A stretch of 64,000 nt of DNA. Source: JASGKO01 sp049840595. GTDB lineage: Bacteria; Verrucomicrobiota; Verrucomicrobiia; Chthoniobacterales; Chthoniobacteraceae. The notes beneath the pieces were generated by a model. The model was not told the origin of the DNA. It worked only from the letters and a program-made list of their open reading frames with translations, and made no database searches. Made by a program: the position numbers and the translations under genes. Position 1 is the stretch's first letter. Each line of letters starts with the position of its first letter. The stretch lies in contig JASGKO010000023.1 in NCBI GenBank assembly GCA_049840595.1, positions 1-64,000 of the forward strand, in the 5' to 3' direction. Positions 42,225 to 51,492 of this stretch are shown one piece after another.

Positions 42225-44021
42225 TCAGCCCAACCGGCGGAAGCGTTGGCGGAAGCCAAGGACGCCCAGCCCACCGAGCACCATAGCCCAGGTGGAGGGC
42301 TCGGGCACTGCGGCCAGACTCAGCACGATGTTATTGCCACTCTCCTGCAGATTCGCGGTGTAACCAGCGATTCCGGTTCCAATGCTCAAGCCGGCCGTGA
42401 TGTTCCCATTGCCATCAAGCGTAATCCCGGAGTAGTCACTCACCGCGTTTGCGCTGAATAGCGTGTAGGTTCCCGCAGTCAGGTTTCCACCGCTCAGGTC
42501 ATTCAGGTTGATCAGATTGCTATTGAAAACCACGCTGTTGGCAGTTCCACCAGTGATGGCAACTTGATCGGAGGTTAAGCCGGTCCCCAAGTCGAAGCTG
42601 AAGCTTGCCCCCGAGTTCAAGGTCAGCTTGCCGGTCGTACTGCCCAGGCTGAAGGTCAGGGTGCCAATCGATTTACTGAAGGTCCCTCCGGTCGTCGCGG
42701 ATACGCTGCCGCCCGGGGAAATGATTCCACTGACGGTCACCCCGGCCGCCGTATTGAGCGTGCCCGCCGCCGTTCCAGCGTTGGGGGCAACAATGCCACT
42801 GCCACCCAGCGTACCATTTACGCCCACGGTCACCGCACCGCCGCCCGTCCCCGAACCGGAGGTATTGGTCACCAGCAGTGCGCCAGCCGTCACCGTCACC
42901 CCGCCGCTAAAGCCGGTAGATTGGTTCGTCCCCGTCGCAGCCTGGGCATTGCCATTCGCCTTGGAAAGCACCAGCACGCCCGTGCCTACTTTTTCCAGCG
43001 CCGTAATACCATTGGTGCGGCTGGAGGTGTTGTTATCCGCAATCGTGCCAGCATAAATGGAATTGGTCCCCAGCGCACCGATCTGCATGCTGCTGGTCGC
43101 CGTGGCCGTCCAGCCCGAGCGAAGAATGCCGCCCGTGCCCGACAACTCACCGATCTTGAAAGTGCCCGAGGCGCTGTCCTGCATATCCACGACGGAAGTC
43201 GTCGCAACAGCGTCCGTCACACCACTCAGAGCCAGCTTGCCGCCAGAGAGATCAATCGTCACCCCCGCACCCGTGGCCCCCAAGCGAATCCGGTTGCTCA
43301 CTGCCGACGTGGAGACCTGAGAAAACGTGCCGGTAAAGCCAGAAAGGCTACCGGTAAACAACACCGAGGTATTGACCGGACTCGCGCCATTCACCGTGCC
43401 GTTGGCAAAGCTCACCGTGCCGCTGCCAGTCACCGCGCCCGAGATCGTCCAATTCCCACTGTTCTGCGCGGAAAACACGGTGGTCCCGGTGACATTGAGC
43501 GCGTTGCTCGTCGTCAAAGCCTGATTAGTCGAACCGGCCTTGATGAAATTACCGCCATTCAAAGTCAACGTGCCCGTTCCGACCGAACCGGTGGTGCCCC
43601 CCAAAATCAGGGAGCCGCCATTGACCGTCGTTCCACCGGTGTAGCCATTGGCCGCATTGAAGCGCACCGAGCCGCCAAAGCCGCTGTCGAGCGTGACCGA
43701 GCCACTGCCGTTGATGGCGCTGGTGTTGAAGATATAAGCCAGGGTGCCCGAGCCACCGTCGGCAAACTCCAGCGAGGCCGGCGACACAGCGCTGGTAATG
43801 GAAATGGTGGTATTCGAGCCGGTGGTATCGCTGAACAGAACAGCATCCCCATCGGTGTAGGTATTCGTGCCACCGTTGGACCAGTTGGCGGTCGCCGTGT
43901 CCCAAGTCCCGCTGGTGGCACCAGTCCAGGTGTCCGTCGCGGCGTGGGCGGTGAAGGAAAAGGCAGCCAGCCCCAAGCTAGTCGCAAGGAAGGTTGCCAA
44001 GGAGGATTTTCGATGATTCAT
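42225..44021 (-). CDS. PEP-CTERM protein with autotransporter-type beta repeats, intact
   Basis: 598 residues. Signal peptide MNHRKSSLATFLATSLGLAA cleaved after AHA. Repeats such as GNGYTGGTTVN-like and GSVGTGTLTLNGGNFIKAGS form a beta-helix-like fibre. The passage YGTFKIGELSGTGG in the big paralogue at 34950 is matched here by SGTFKIGELSGTGGILRSGW, showing common ancestry. The end LAAVPEPSTWAMVLGGLGVL followed by FRQRFRRLG is a textbook PEP-CTERM tail: PEP motif, hydrophobic helix, basic end. Exosortase would cut and attach it; no exosortase gene is in the window. It is divergent from the LacI regulator, with one operator in the 191-base spacer. Confidence 0.9.
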   Translation of the reverse strand: MNHRKSSLATFLATSLGLAAFSFTAHAATDTWTGATSGTWDTATANWSNGGTNTYTDGDAVLFSDTTGSNTTISITSAVSPASLEFADGGSGTLAYIFNTSAINGSGSVTLDSGFGGSVRFNAANGYTGGTTVNGGSLILGGTTGSVGTGTLTLNGGNFIKAGSTNQALTTSNALNVTGTTVFSAQNSGNWTISGAVTGSGTVSFANGTVNGASPVNTSVLFTGSLSGFTGTFSQVSTSAVSNRIRLGATGAGVTIDLSGGKLALSGVTDAVATTSVVDMQDSASGTFKIGELSGTGGILRSGWTATATSSMQIGALGTNSIYAGTIADNNTSSRTNGITALEKVGTGVLVLSKANGNAQAATGTNQSTGFSGGVTVTAGALLVTNTSGSGTGGGAVTVGVNGTLGGSGIVAPNAGTAAGTLNTAAGVTVSGIISPGGSVSATTGGTFSKSIGTLTFSLGSTTGKLTLNSGASFSFDLGTGLTSDQVAITGGTANSVVFNSNLINLNDLSGGNLTAGTYTLFSANAVSDYSGITLDGNGNITAGLSIGTGIAGYTANLQESGNNIVLSLAAVPEPSTWAMVLGGLGVLGFRQRFRRLG

Positions 44022-44085
44022 GAGTGGATTTTTACTGGCGGATTGGAGGTGTAGTAGGGCTTGAAGGACGACTCAGGCCGGGGGT

Positions 44086-44138
44086 AAAATAGAAATTGAG
44101 CCCATCGTCGCAATGACCTCGCCGTGAACACGGTTTCA
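44086..44138 (-). promoter_or_regulatory. LacI-type operator site 4 with promoter for the PEP-CTERM gene
   Basis: Minus strand: TGAAACCGTGTTCA (44138-44125), 11 bases, TTGCGA (44113-44108), 16 bases, TATTTT (44091-44086). Orientation points at the PEP-CTERM gene. On the other side it is 75 bases from the lacI start, where no good -35 is at matching distance, so control of lacI itself, if any, would use different geometry. Confidence 0.7.
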
Positions 44139-44212
44139 AAACTGCATGGATGACGCCTCCCAAAAATTGCCCTACCGGTTTAACACTAATCAAAGGCGCC
44201 CTTCTCCCACTC

Positions 44213-45286
44213 ATGGATCCAGCATCTCCCTCACCCCCAGTCACGCTCCGCGCCATCGCGCAACGGCTCGGCATCTCGCATGCCTCCGTCTCCAAGGCCC
44301 TGCGCAACGACCCCAAGATCAAGGAAACCACCCGCGCGCGCGTGCAAAAGATGGCCCGTGAAATGGGCTATCGCCCCAACCCGATGGCCACTGGGCTGGC
44401 GGAATACAAGCGGACCTCGACGATTCGTCCGATCCAGGCCGTCCTGGCCTGGTTCAACTTCTGGCCGCGCCCGCAGCAATTGCGCGAATACAAGGCCTTT
44501 AACCTCTACTGGCGCGGCGCGCAGAGTGCCGCGGAGAAATTTGGCTACCGGCTGGAGGAGTTTACGGTCAACGATGGCGTCTCCCCGGCCCGGCTGCAGA
44601 ACATTTTGCTCACCCGCAACATCCACGGCATTCTGATCGCCCCACTCCACCAAACCATGGTGAACTGGCTCGACTTCGAGTGGAGCTATTTCTCGGTCGT
44701 GCGGCTTTCCCGGGCGACGATGGGATTGCCGGATTTTCCGCTGGTGACGAGCGCCCAATTCGATAGCGGAGTCATGGCATTAAAAAAGATGCTTGAGCAT
44801 GGCTACGAGCGGATCGGATTCTTTGGCCACCTCACGACGCGCTGGACTTACCTGGGCGGCTTCCTGCAGGAGCAAATGATCAGTATCCCCAAGTCGCAGC
44901 AGATCCCCCCCATGCTGCTGGAGGAAACAATCACCGACCAGGTCTTGAAAGGCAGCAAGGCGGCGGACGAAGTCCAGGCCCGGTTTGAAAAGTGGCTGGA
45001 AAAGGACCAGCCCGACGCCATTCTCACCGACTCCCATGTGCTGGCCCTGCTGTTGGAAAGAGCCCGTCGCCGGGTGCCGGAAGACGTGGCCGTCGCCGCG
45101 CTCAACACCCTGGATACGCCGTTTTCGGCGGGCCTTTATCAAAACCCGGAAGAAATCGGCCGCGTGGCGGTTCTCGTCCTGATCTCTTTGATCAACGATA
45201 ATGCTCACGGACTGCCGGAGATTTACCGGGAAATCCTCGTCAAAGGCACGTGGGAGGATGGGAACAGCCTGCCGCTTCGCAAGTAA
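44213..45286 (+). CDS. LacI-family transcriptional regulator
   Basis: 357 residues, intact. Start chosen at 44213 (MDPASPSPPVTLRAIAQRLG) because the helix-turn-helix follows at the usual distance; the longer start at 44150 adds a non-homologous tail. The DNA-binding part reads TLRAIAQRLGISHASVSKAL then RNDPKIKETTRARVQKMARE, with hinge YRPNPMATGL. The periplasmic-binding-protein-like sensor includes NIHGILIAPLHQ, HGYERIGFFG, DAILTDSHVLALL and DVAVAALNTLDTP. It is the only standard LacI protein in the window, and the 14-bp operators spread over 40 kb fit this family. I therefore infer it binds them. The gene is followed 65 bases on by GH51, probably in one transcript. The inducer is unknown, presumably a released oligosaccharide. 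Confidence 0.9.
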   Translation: MDPASPSPPVTLRAIAQRLGISHASVSKALRNDPKIKETTRARVQKMAREMGYRPNPMATGLAEYKRTSTIRPIQAVLAWFNFWPRPQQLREYKAFNLYWRGAQSAAEKFGYRLEEFTVNDGVSPARLQNILLTRNIHGILIAPLHQTMVNWLDFEWSYFSVVRLSRATMGLPDFPLVTSAQFDSGVMALKKMLEHGYERIGFFGHLTTRWTYLGGFLQEQMISIPKSQQIPPMLLEETITDQVLKGSKAADEVQARFEKWLEKDQPDAILTDSHVLALLLERARRRVPEDVAVAALNTLDTPFSAGLYQNPEEIGRVAVLVLISLINDNAHGLPEIYREILVKGTWEDGNSLPLRK

Positions 45287-45350
45287 ACAGGGAAACCCGA
45301 CGGAGCCTCGCTTCCGCCACGCTGAGCCGGCACTAAATTCCGAACCCTTC

Positions 45351-47330
45351 ATGAAACTCACTTCGCTTTGCCTGGCCCTGCTCCTCCCGTCGCTGTGCAC
45401 GAGCCCCTTGCACGCCACCGACACCCTCACCATCCGGGCGGACCAGCCCGGAGCCGCCGTGAGCCCCACCTTGTACGGCGCCTTTTTTGAAGACATCAAC
45501 CGCGCCGGCGATGGGGGCCTCTATGCGGAGATGGTGCAAAACCGGTCGTTTGAAGATTTTCCAGACCGCCCGCTGGCGTGGACGACGCTGGAGAACCCGA
45601 CCGCCCGTTATGTAATCACCCTGGACCGTTCGCAGCCGTTGAATGCCAAAAACCCAACCAGCCTGAAGCTCCAGGTGGACTCCATCTCCGGTGGACGGGT
45701 GGGCCTTTACAACCAGGGCTTCAAGGGCGGGCCCGAGTATCCGCGCGACCAGCCCGCGCAGTGGCTGCCGAAATTCGAGGCGGCCTTGAAAACCCCCGTT
45801 AACGGACTGCCTGTCGAGGCGGGCAAGCGCTACGAGCTTTCCCTGTATGCCCGCGCGGCTGGGGCAAAGGGCGCCGTCACCGTTTCGCTGGAAAGCCAGG
45901 CCGGAAAAATCCTCGCCGCCCACGAGTTCACGGGCCTCGGCACCGGGTGGCAAAAGTTCGCGGCGGAACTTTCACCCGGCGCGACCGATACCGACGCCCG
46001 CCTCGTCCTGTCCGTCCACCAGCCCGGCACGCTCTGGCTGGACATGGTGTCGCTCTTTCCCAAGGACACCTACAAGGGCCGCCCCAATGGGTTGCGCCCG
46101 GATCTGGTGAACATGATGGCCGCGATGCACCCCGGCTTGCTGCGTTTCCCCGGCGGCTCGTTCTCGGAAGGCCATGTGCTCGCCGATGCGTGGCACTGGA
46201 AGGACACGATCGGCGACGTGGCGGAGCGCCCCGGCACCTGGAACATCTGGGGCTACCGCTCGACCAATGGCCTCGGCTTTCACGAATACCTGCAACTCGC
46301 CGAGGACCTGGGCGCGGAGCCGCTTTATGTCGCGCACGTAGGCATGGCGGAGAAAGACTTCGTGCCGGTCGCGGAGCTGGAGCCGTGGATTCAAGACACG
46401 CTCGATGCCATCGAATATGCGAACGGCCCCGTCACCTCGAAGTGGGGCGCGCTCCGGGCCAAAAATGGACACCCCCAGCCCTTTCACCTGAAATACGTCG
46501 AGATCGGCAATGAGAACGGCATGGGCTACTCGTGGGGCGGCGGCACCCGCGCGGACTACCTACCTCGTTATACCTTGTTTTACAATCGAATCAAGACAGC
46601 CCATCCGGAAATCACCACCATCGCCAATATCCATCCCGAGCCCGACGCCCCCGCCGACGTGGTGGACGAGCACTACTACCCGCTCTCCGACTGGTTCTTT
46701 CAACAGGCCTCCCGCTACGACCACTACGACCGGAGCAAGCCGAAGCTCTACCTCGGCGAATACGCAGTGAAGAAGGATGGCGGCCATGGCAACCTGCGGG
46801 CGGCCCTCGCGGAAGCGGCCTTCCTGACCGGCCTCGAACGCAATGCCGACGTGGTGGCGATGAGCTCCTACGCGCCGCTCTTCACCAATCCCCCGTGGGA
46901 ACGCTGGAAGCCCGATGCCATCACCTTCGACCCCACGCGCGCCTACGGCTCGCCCTCGTATTATGTGCAGGTGATGCTTGCCTCGAACCGGCCGGATGTC
47001 GTGCTGCCGGTGGAGCTGCCGCCCTCGTCCTCCACGCCGCCGGAATGGTTTGCGGTGGCGGGAATGAAGAAAGACTCGGGCGACCTCATCTTGAAAGTGG
47101 TGAACCGCGGGGGCCAGTCGAAGTCGCTAGCCGTGCAAATCCAGGGCGCAACGGGAGACTTTTCCAAGGGCACCTGCACGGTCTTGAACAGCGCCGATCC
47201 AAACGACGAAAACTCCTTCGCCGAGCCCACGAAAATCGCCACGAAAACCAGCCCCATTTCCGCGAATCCGGCAGGTGTCCACGAGTTTCCCGCCTACTCG
47301 GTGAGCATCCTGCGCTGGAGCCGGAAATAG
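45351..47330 (+). CDS. Secreted GH51 alpha-L-arabinofuranosidase
   Basis: 659 residues, intact. ATG 45351 (MKLTSLCLALLLPSLCTSPL) begins a signal peptide; the in-frame upstream start at 45201 overlaps lacI and is rejected. N-terminal part has a family start GAAVSPTLYGAFFEDINRAG, a carbohydrate-binding beta domain (residues about 130-240), then a TIM barrel: GLLRFPGGSFSEGH, LKYVEIGNENGMGY (acid/base Glu in G-N-E-N), KPKLYLGEYAVKKDG (nucleophile Glu) and a C-terminal beta domain. All key residues are present. It removes terminal alpha-L-arabinofuranose from arabinan, arabinoxylan or arabinogalactan. Position after lacI suggests constitutive or regulator-coupled expression. Confidence 0.93.
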   Translation: MKLTSLCLALLLPSLCTSPLHATDTLTIRADQPGAAVSPTLYGAFFEDINRAGDGGLYAEMVQNRSFEDFPDRPLAWTTLENPTARYVITLDRSQPLNAKNPTSLKLQVDSISGGRVGLYNQGFKGGPEYPRDQPAQWLPKFEAALKTPVNGLPVEAGKRYELSLYARAAGAKGAVTVSLESQAGKILAAHEFTGLGTGWQKFAAELSPGATDTDARLVLSVHQPGTLWLDMVSLFPKDTYKGRPNGLRPDLVNMMAAMHPGLLRFPGGSFSEGHVLADAWHWKDTIGDVAERPGTWNIWGYRSTNGLGFHEYLQLAEDLGAEPLYVAHVGMAEKDFVPVAELEPWIQDTLDAIEYANGPVTSKWGALRAKNGHPQPFHLKYVEIGNENGMGYSWGGGTRADYLPRYTLFYNRIKTAHPEITTIANIHPEPDAPADVVDEHYYPLSDWFFQQASRYDHYDRSKPKLYLGEYAVKKDGGHGNLRAALAEAAFLTGLERNADVVAMSSYAPLFTNPPWERWKPDAITFDPTRAYGSPSYYVQVMLASNRPDVVLPVELPPSSSTPPEWFAVAGMKKDSGDLILKVVNRGGQSKSLAVQIQGATGDFSKGTCTVLNSADPNDENSFAEPTKIATKTSPISANPAGVHEFPAYSVSILRWSRK

Positions 47331-47404
47331 CGGCTTCATTCCACCGGGGAGCTTCATCCTCCGCCCGCGTTCCCAGGCACAGCGCCTGTGGAGCAATGGA
47401 TTTT

Positions 47405-47458
47405 TGAAACCGGGTTCACAGCGCGAGGTTTGCGCCCGGCGGGGCATTTTCGGATTAT
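47405..47458 (+). promoter_or_regulatory. LacI-type operator site 5 with promoter for the secreted lyase
   Basis: Plus strand: TGAAACCGGGTTCA (47405-47418), 11 bases, TTGCGC (47430-47435), 17 bases, GATTAT (47453-47458). Start codon 122 bases beyond. The single change from sites 2-4 is at the middle of the second half-site. Confidence 0.62.
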
Positions 47459-47580
47459 CTTTATCACTGCGCCCCCCAGCCAGCATTCAGTCGCTTGCCT
47501 GCCAGTCGAAGCTGCTCTTCGGCGGGCTCTCTCCGATCAATCGGCGGGGGATTTCGCATCCATCCATCATTCATCCCCAC

Positions 47581-50425
47581 ATGAAAAAACTATTGTTCAC
47601 CATTTGTGCAACCCTTGGCCTGCTGGGCGCCGCGACGACCAGCCAGGCCTATACCCACCCGGGAACTCCGCTCACCACCGGCCGACCTCGCCACGATTAA
47701 AGCCAACCTCACCCAGGCCCCCTGGAAAACCGGCTACGCCGCCCTGCAGGCAGACTCGCGCTCGTCGCTGAGCTACACCATGCAGGGGCCGTTCACCGAG
47801 GTCAGCCGCAGTCCAAACGTCAACCTGACCCAATGGCGCAACGACATGACGGCGATCTGGAATCTCGCCCGCATGTGGTATTTCACCGGCAACACCGCCT
47901 ATGCGCAAAAGGCGCATGACATCCTCATCTCGTGGGCGACCACGAACACGCTTTACGACGGAGGCGAGGCGGGCCTCGATCTCGGCGACTACGCCTTCAT
48001 GTTCGTCGGCGGCGCGGACATCCTGCGCGGCACCTGGTCCGGCTGGACTTCATCGGATACGACCACGGTGCAAAACTGGTTTAACACCGTGCTTATGCCC
48101 GATGTGTATCATACCGACTACATGTTTGGCGCGGCGAACAAGGGCGCACTCCACCTGGTGGCGGCTGGCCTGATGGCGATGTTCGACGACGACAGCACCT
48201 CGCTCAACCTGGTGCTCTACCAGTATCGCACCCTCGCCCACATCGGCCTGCGCAGCTCCGATGGCATCGGCGAAGTGGGCGACTCCGGTCGCGACGAGGG
48301 GCACGCCTACGAGCAGTTCAAATCGCTGTCCATGCTAGCGGAAGCCTTCTGGAGCCAGGGGATTGACGTCTTCACCGACAACAACAGCAGCCTGATGGCA
48401 GCCGGTGAATACTTCGCCCGGAACAACTATCTCGCCACCACGCCCTTCCTGCCCTTTGGCACCACCGACGCCTATTACACGACCGGGGTCGCCGGAGGCT
48501 GGTCGGCCGGGCGCATGGGGCTCGATATCCTCCACAGTGCCTACGTCGTCCGCCTCGGCCTGCGCACTCCCTACACCGATCTCCAGCGGCAGCAATTGCC
48601 GGTGGATGAGGACAGCTTTGTCTTCGTAAAATCGGCCGATGCCGCCACCGCGACGGCTCCGAGTGCGATCACCTTTCCCGCGGCCACTTCGTTGACCACT
48701 GGCGTCAGCAATGCCGAGATCGGCAACGCCACCCCGGCGGGCAGCTCTGCCTACTCCAGCGGCGTCTGGACGGTGCAGGGTGCTGGCAGCGACATCTGGG
48801 GCACGGCTGACAACTGCCACTTCACCTACAAGGCGGTGACGGGGGACTTTGCCATCGTGGCCAAGGTAAATGGAATCAGCAGCACCAGCACGAGCGCCAA
48901 GGCCGGCCTGATGATCCGCCCAGACCTCACCTCTGGCAACACCCGCGCCTGGATCGCAGTCACGAACAAATCCACCGTAGAGCAAAACTTCCAGACCCTC
49001 TCCGGCGTCTATGGCGGCTCCAACTATGCCACCAAGTCGCTCTCCATCACCACCAGCGGGACCTACTGGCTGAAGATCGAGCGGCTCAGCAACATCATCA
49101 CCGGCTACATTTCGCAGGATGGCACGAACTGGGCCGCCACCGATGTATCGGCCAGCTACGACAGCATTCCTGATACCCTCGATGTCGGGCTGGTGCTGTG
49201 CTCGGTAACCAATGGCACGCTGGCCACGGGGACCTTTAGCAACGTCCAGATCACTGGCGGCGACGGCGGCGCGCCGGTCGTCACCCCGGCCGCTCCCGCC
49301 GCGTTCCTGGCGGCGCCGGACACCGGTTCGGTCGTCCTGCGCTGGCAGACTTCCTTCGGGGCGACCAGCTACACGGTGAGCCGCTCGACCACCAGCGGGG
49401 GCTCCTATTCCACCGTCGCGTCGGGAATCACCACCAACGGCTATACGGACACCACGGTGACCAACGGCACGACTTACTACTATGTCGTCACCGCCACCAA
49501 CTCCGTCGGCACCAGCGCCAATTCGACCCAGGATAGCGCGACCCCGCAGTCCGCGATGGTCAACGTCGCCAGCGGCGGCACCGCCACCGCGAGCGCCAAC
49601 GGCTCCTCCAGCACGCAAGGCGCGGCCCAAGCCTTCGACGGAGACCCCGGGACGAAGTGGTTCAATGGCAACGGCGGCACGACCGGCTGGATCGAGTATG
49701 ATTTCGGCTCCAGTCTCACCCCGACGATCAAACGCTACACCATCAATGCCGCGAATGACGTTCCCGGTCGCGACCCGGTCGCCTGGCAGTTCCAGGGTTC
49801 CAGCGATGGCTCGACCTGGACCACGCTCGATACCGAAAGCGCGCAGACCTTCACGCTCCGCTATCAGGCGAATACCTACAACATCGCCAGCCCGACGGCC
49901 TACCGCTACTACCGGCTGAACGTCACCGCCAACAACGGGGACTCCACCGGCTTGCAGCTCTCCGAACTGGCGCTGCTCACCGACCAGGGCACGACGATTC
50001 CCAATGGCACCTACCGCCTGCTCAACCGCCGCAGCAACAAGGCCTTCGAGGTCAGCAGTGGCAGCACCACCAGCGGCGCGGCGCTTGACCAATGGTCGTA
50101 CGGCGCAGCGACGAGCCAGCAATGGACGCTGACCGACCAAGGCAGCGGCCAGTATCAGATCCTCGGCGTCGCCAGTGGCCTGGCGGTGGATGTCTCGGGG
50201 GCCAGCACGGCCAATGGAGCGAGCCTCATCATCTGGCCCTGGAGCGGCGCCAACAACCAGCGCTGGACCATCACGCCAACCGGCGACGGCTTCTTCAAGC
50301 TCACTGCCGTCCATAGTGGAAAGGTCGTGGATGTAAACAGCGGCAGCACCGCCAATGGAGCCACCCTCATCCAGTATCCCTACAGCGGCGGCACCAACCA
50401 GCAATGGTTGATCAGCACGCCATAA
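47581..50425 (+). CDS. Secreted alginate-lyase-like enzyme with FN3, F5/8 and ricin-B domains (one frameshift)
   Basis: About 948 residues. Start 47581 (MKKLLFTICATLGLLGAATT) is a signal peptide; the frame shifts near 47,680. The alpha-helical lyase domain (about 30-340) has TADLATIKANLTQAPWKTGY, TMQGPFTEVSR, DGIGEVGDSGRDEGHAYEQ and GIDVFTDNNSSLMAAGEYFA. A concanavalin-like/DUF1349 domain follows (IWGTADNCHFTYKAVTGDFA), then FN3, an F5/8-type domain (KWFNGNGGTTGWIEYDFG) and a C-terminal ricin-B lectin with repeated QxW ends (SQQWTL, NQRWTI, NQQWLI). It is a paralogue of the membrane-anchored enzyme at 23717. The substrate may be a uronic-acid polymer, but the family call for this alpha-helical group does not fix it. 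Confidence 0.82.
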
Positions 50426-50439
50426 TCCCGTTCCCATCG

Positions 50440-50470
50440 GCACGCCGGACGGTCTAACCGTCCGGCGTGC
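50440..50470 (+). terminator. Perfect 14-bp hairpin after the lyase gene
   Basis: GCACGCCGGACGGT, a 3-base loop, and its exact complement. It is 14 bases after the lyase stop and only 13 bases before the next start codon. No T-tract follows (TCCCCTCATT), so it may be a terminator, a processing site or a translation-controlling structure for the next gene. Confidence 0.6.
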
Positions 50471-50483
50471 TCCCCTCATTGCC

Positions 50484-51323
50484 ATGAAAAGCGTTCCCCT
50501 CCTCTGCTGCGCCGGCCTTGTCCCGGCGATCGCCATCTTCGCCGTTTTGAGCCTTTGGCCGGACGCCGTGTCGCCTTCCGCGACCGTTCCAATCACCCCT
50601 CCGACGACCATCCCAACCACCCCAACCGTACCAGTGCCAGCAACTGGGGCCAGTCTCCCACTCACCGCCATCCAGAAAATCGCCTCCCCACTGCGACAGG
50701 ACCAGGCGCTGGCCGACCTGGCCGCCACCTGGGTGGCCCGCGACCCGCTCACCGCCGTGAACGCCGCCCGGCAGGTCACCCCGCCGGAACTCCGCACCCG
50801 ACTGCTGCGGTTTGTCCTCGCCTCGTGGAGCGCCCGGGATTTTCACGGTGCCCTGGCCTGGGCCGCCACACTGGCTGATGCCGGCGAGCGCAACGATGAC
50901 CTCTCCTATTTATGTACCAAAGTGGCCGAGCGCTCGCCCGCGGAGGCGGTGAAAGCCGTCGTCAACGGCCACCTCGATCAGCAGACCACCGGCCTGCTGC
51001 CCAATCTCACCGCCCAGTGGATGGAGCGCGATCCGGTCGCCGCCTTCGCCTGGGTCAAGCACCAGCCCACCGGCGGGACTCGCGACGAGCTCATGACCCG
51101 CGCCGCATTCGTCTGGTCGAAGACCAATCCCGAAGAAGCGGTCGATATGGTCGTGAGCGACATGACACCGGGGCCGGCTCAGGATGAGGCGGCGATTTCC
51201 GTGCTGCACCAATGGGCCTTGCAGGATTTCGACCGCGCCGAAAACTGGGCCCGGGTCTTTCCCGAGGGCGAGCTACGCCAGCGGGCTCTGGCCGAAATGG
51301 AGGGATTGAAAAGGAACCCGTAA
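50484..51323 (+). CDS. Secreted helical-repeat protein
   Basis: 279 residues, intact, no Shine-Dalgarno. MKSVPLLCCAGLVPAIAIFA is a signal peptide or anchor helix (two Cys, possible lipidation not certain). After a Pro/Thr linker the rest is made of about six two-helix repeats with a recurring pattern W-x-x-x-D-P-x-x-A: ATWVARDPLTAVNAARQ, SWSARDFHGALAWAA, QWMERDPVAAFAWV, FVWSKTNPEEAVDMV and QWALQDFDRAENWA. I know similar repeats from Verrucomicrobia/Planctomycetes proteins of unknown function. It may act as a scaffold. A hairpin stands directly upstream; site 6 for the next GH2 lies 31 bases downstream. Confidence 0.72.
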   Translation: MKSVPLLCCAGLVPAIAIFAVLSLWPDAVSPSATVPITPPTTIPTTPTVPVPATGASLPLTAIQKIASPLRQDQALADLAATWVARDPLTAVNAARQVTPPELRTRLLRFVLASWSARDFHGALAWAATLADAGERNDDLSYLCTKVAERSPAEAVKAVVNGHLDQQTTGLLPNLTAQWMERDPVAAFAWVKHQPTGGTRDELMTRAAFVWSKTNPEEAVDMVVSDMTPGPAQDEAAISVLHQWALQDFDRAENWARVFPEGELRQRALAEMEGLKRNP

Positions 51324-51353
51324 CCCGTTCTTTCCGTGGAGCGCGAGGCGCAG

Positions 51354-51408
51354 TGAAACCGTGTTCATTTTCAGCCGGTTGAGGAGCCACCGGGGGTTGT
51401 ATTTTATT
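51354..51408 (+). promoter_or_regulatory. LacI-type operator site 6 with promoter for the second GH2
   Basis: Plus strand: TGAAACCGTGTTCA (51354-51367), 11 bases, TTGAGG (51379-51384), then an A/T run with TATTTT at 51400 (15-base spacing) or TTTATT at 51403 (18). Operator identical to sites 2-4 in the same orientation to transcription. The start codon lies about 85 bases further. Confidence 0.68.
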
Positions 51409-51492
51409 GCCGGGAATACCCACTTTCCTATTCCGATTGGCCGCAGCCGTCCCCGGCTGTATCCTGTCGCCACCTTTTCAATCCCGATTTCG

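Noticed and set aside
48335..50797. 820-codon minus-strand open frame opposite the secreted lyase
   Set aside because: The plus-strand protein has signal peptide, lyase, FN3 and ricin-B domains; the antisense frame has none and is biased Gly/Arg/Ala.
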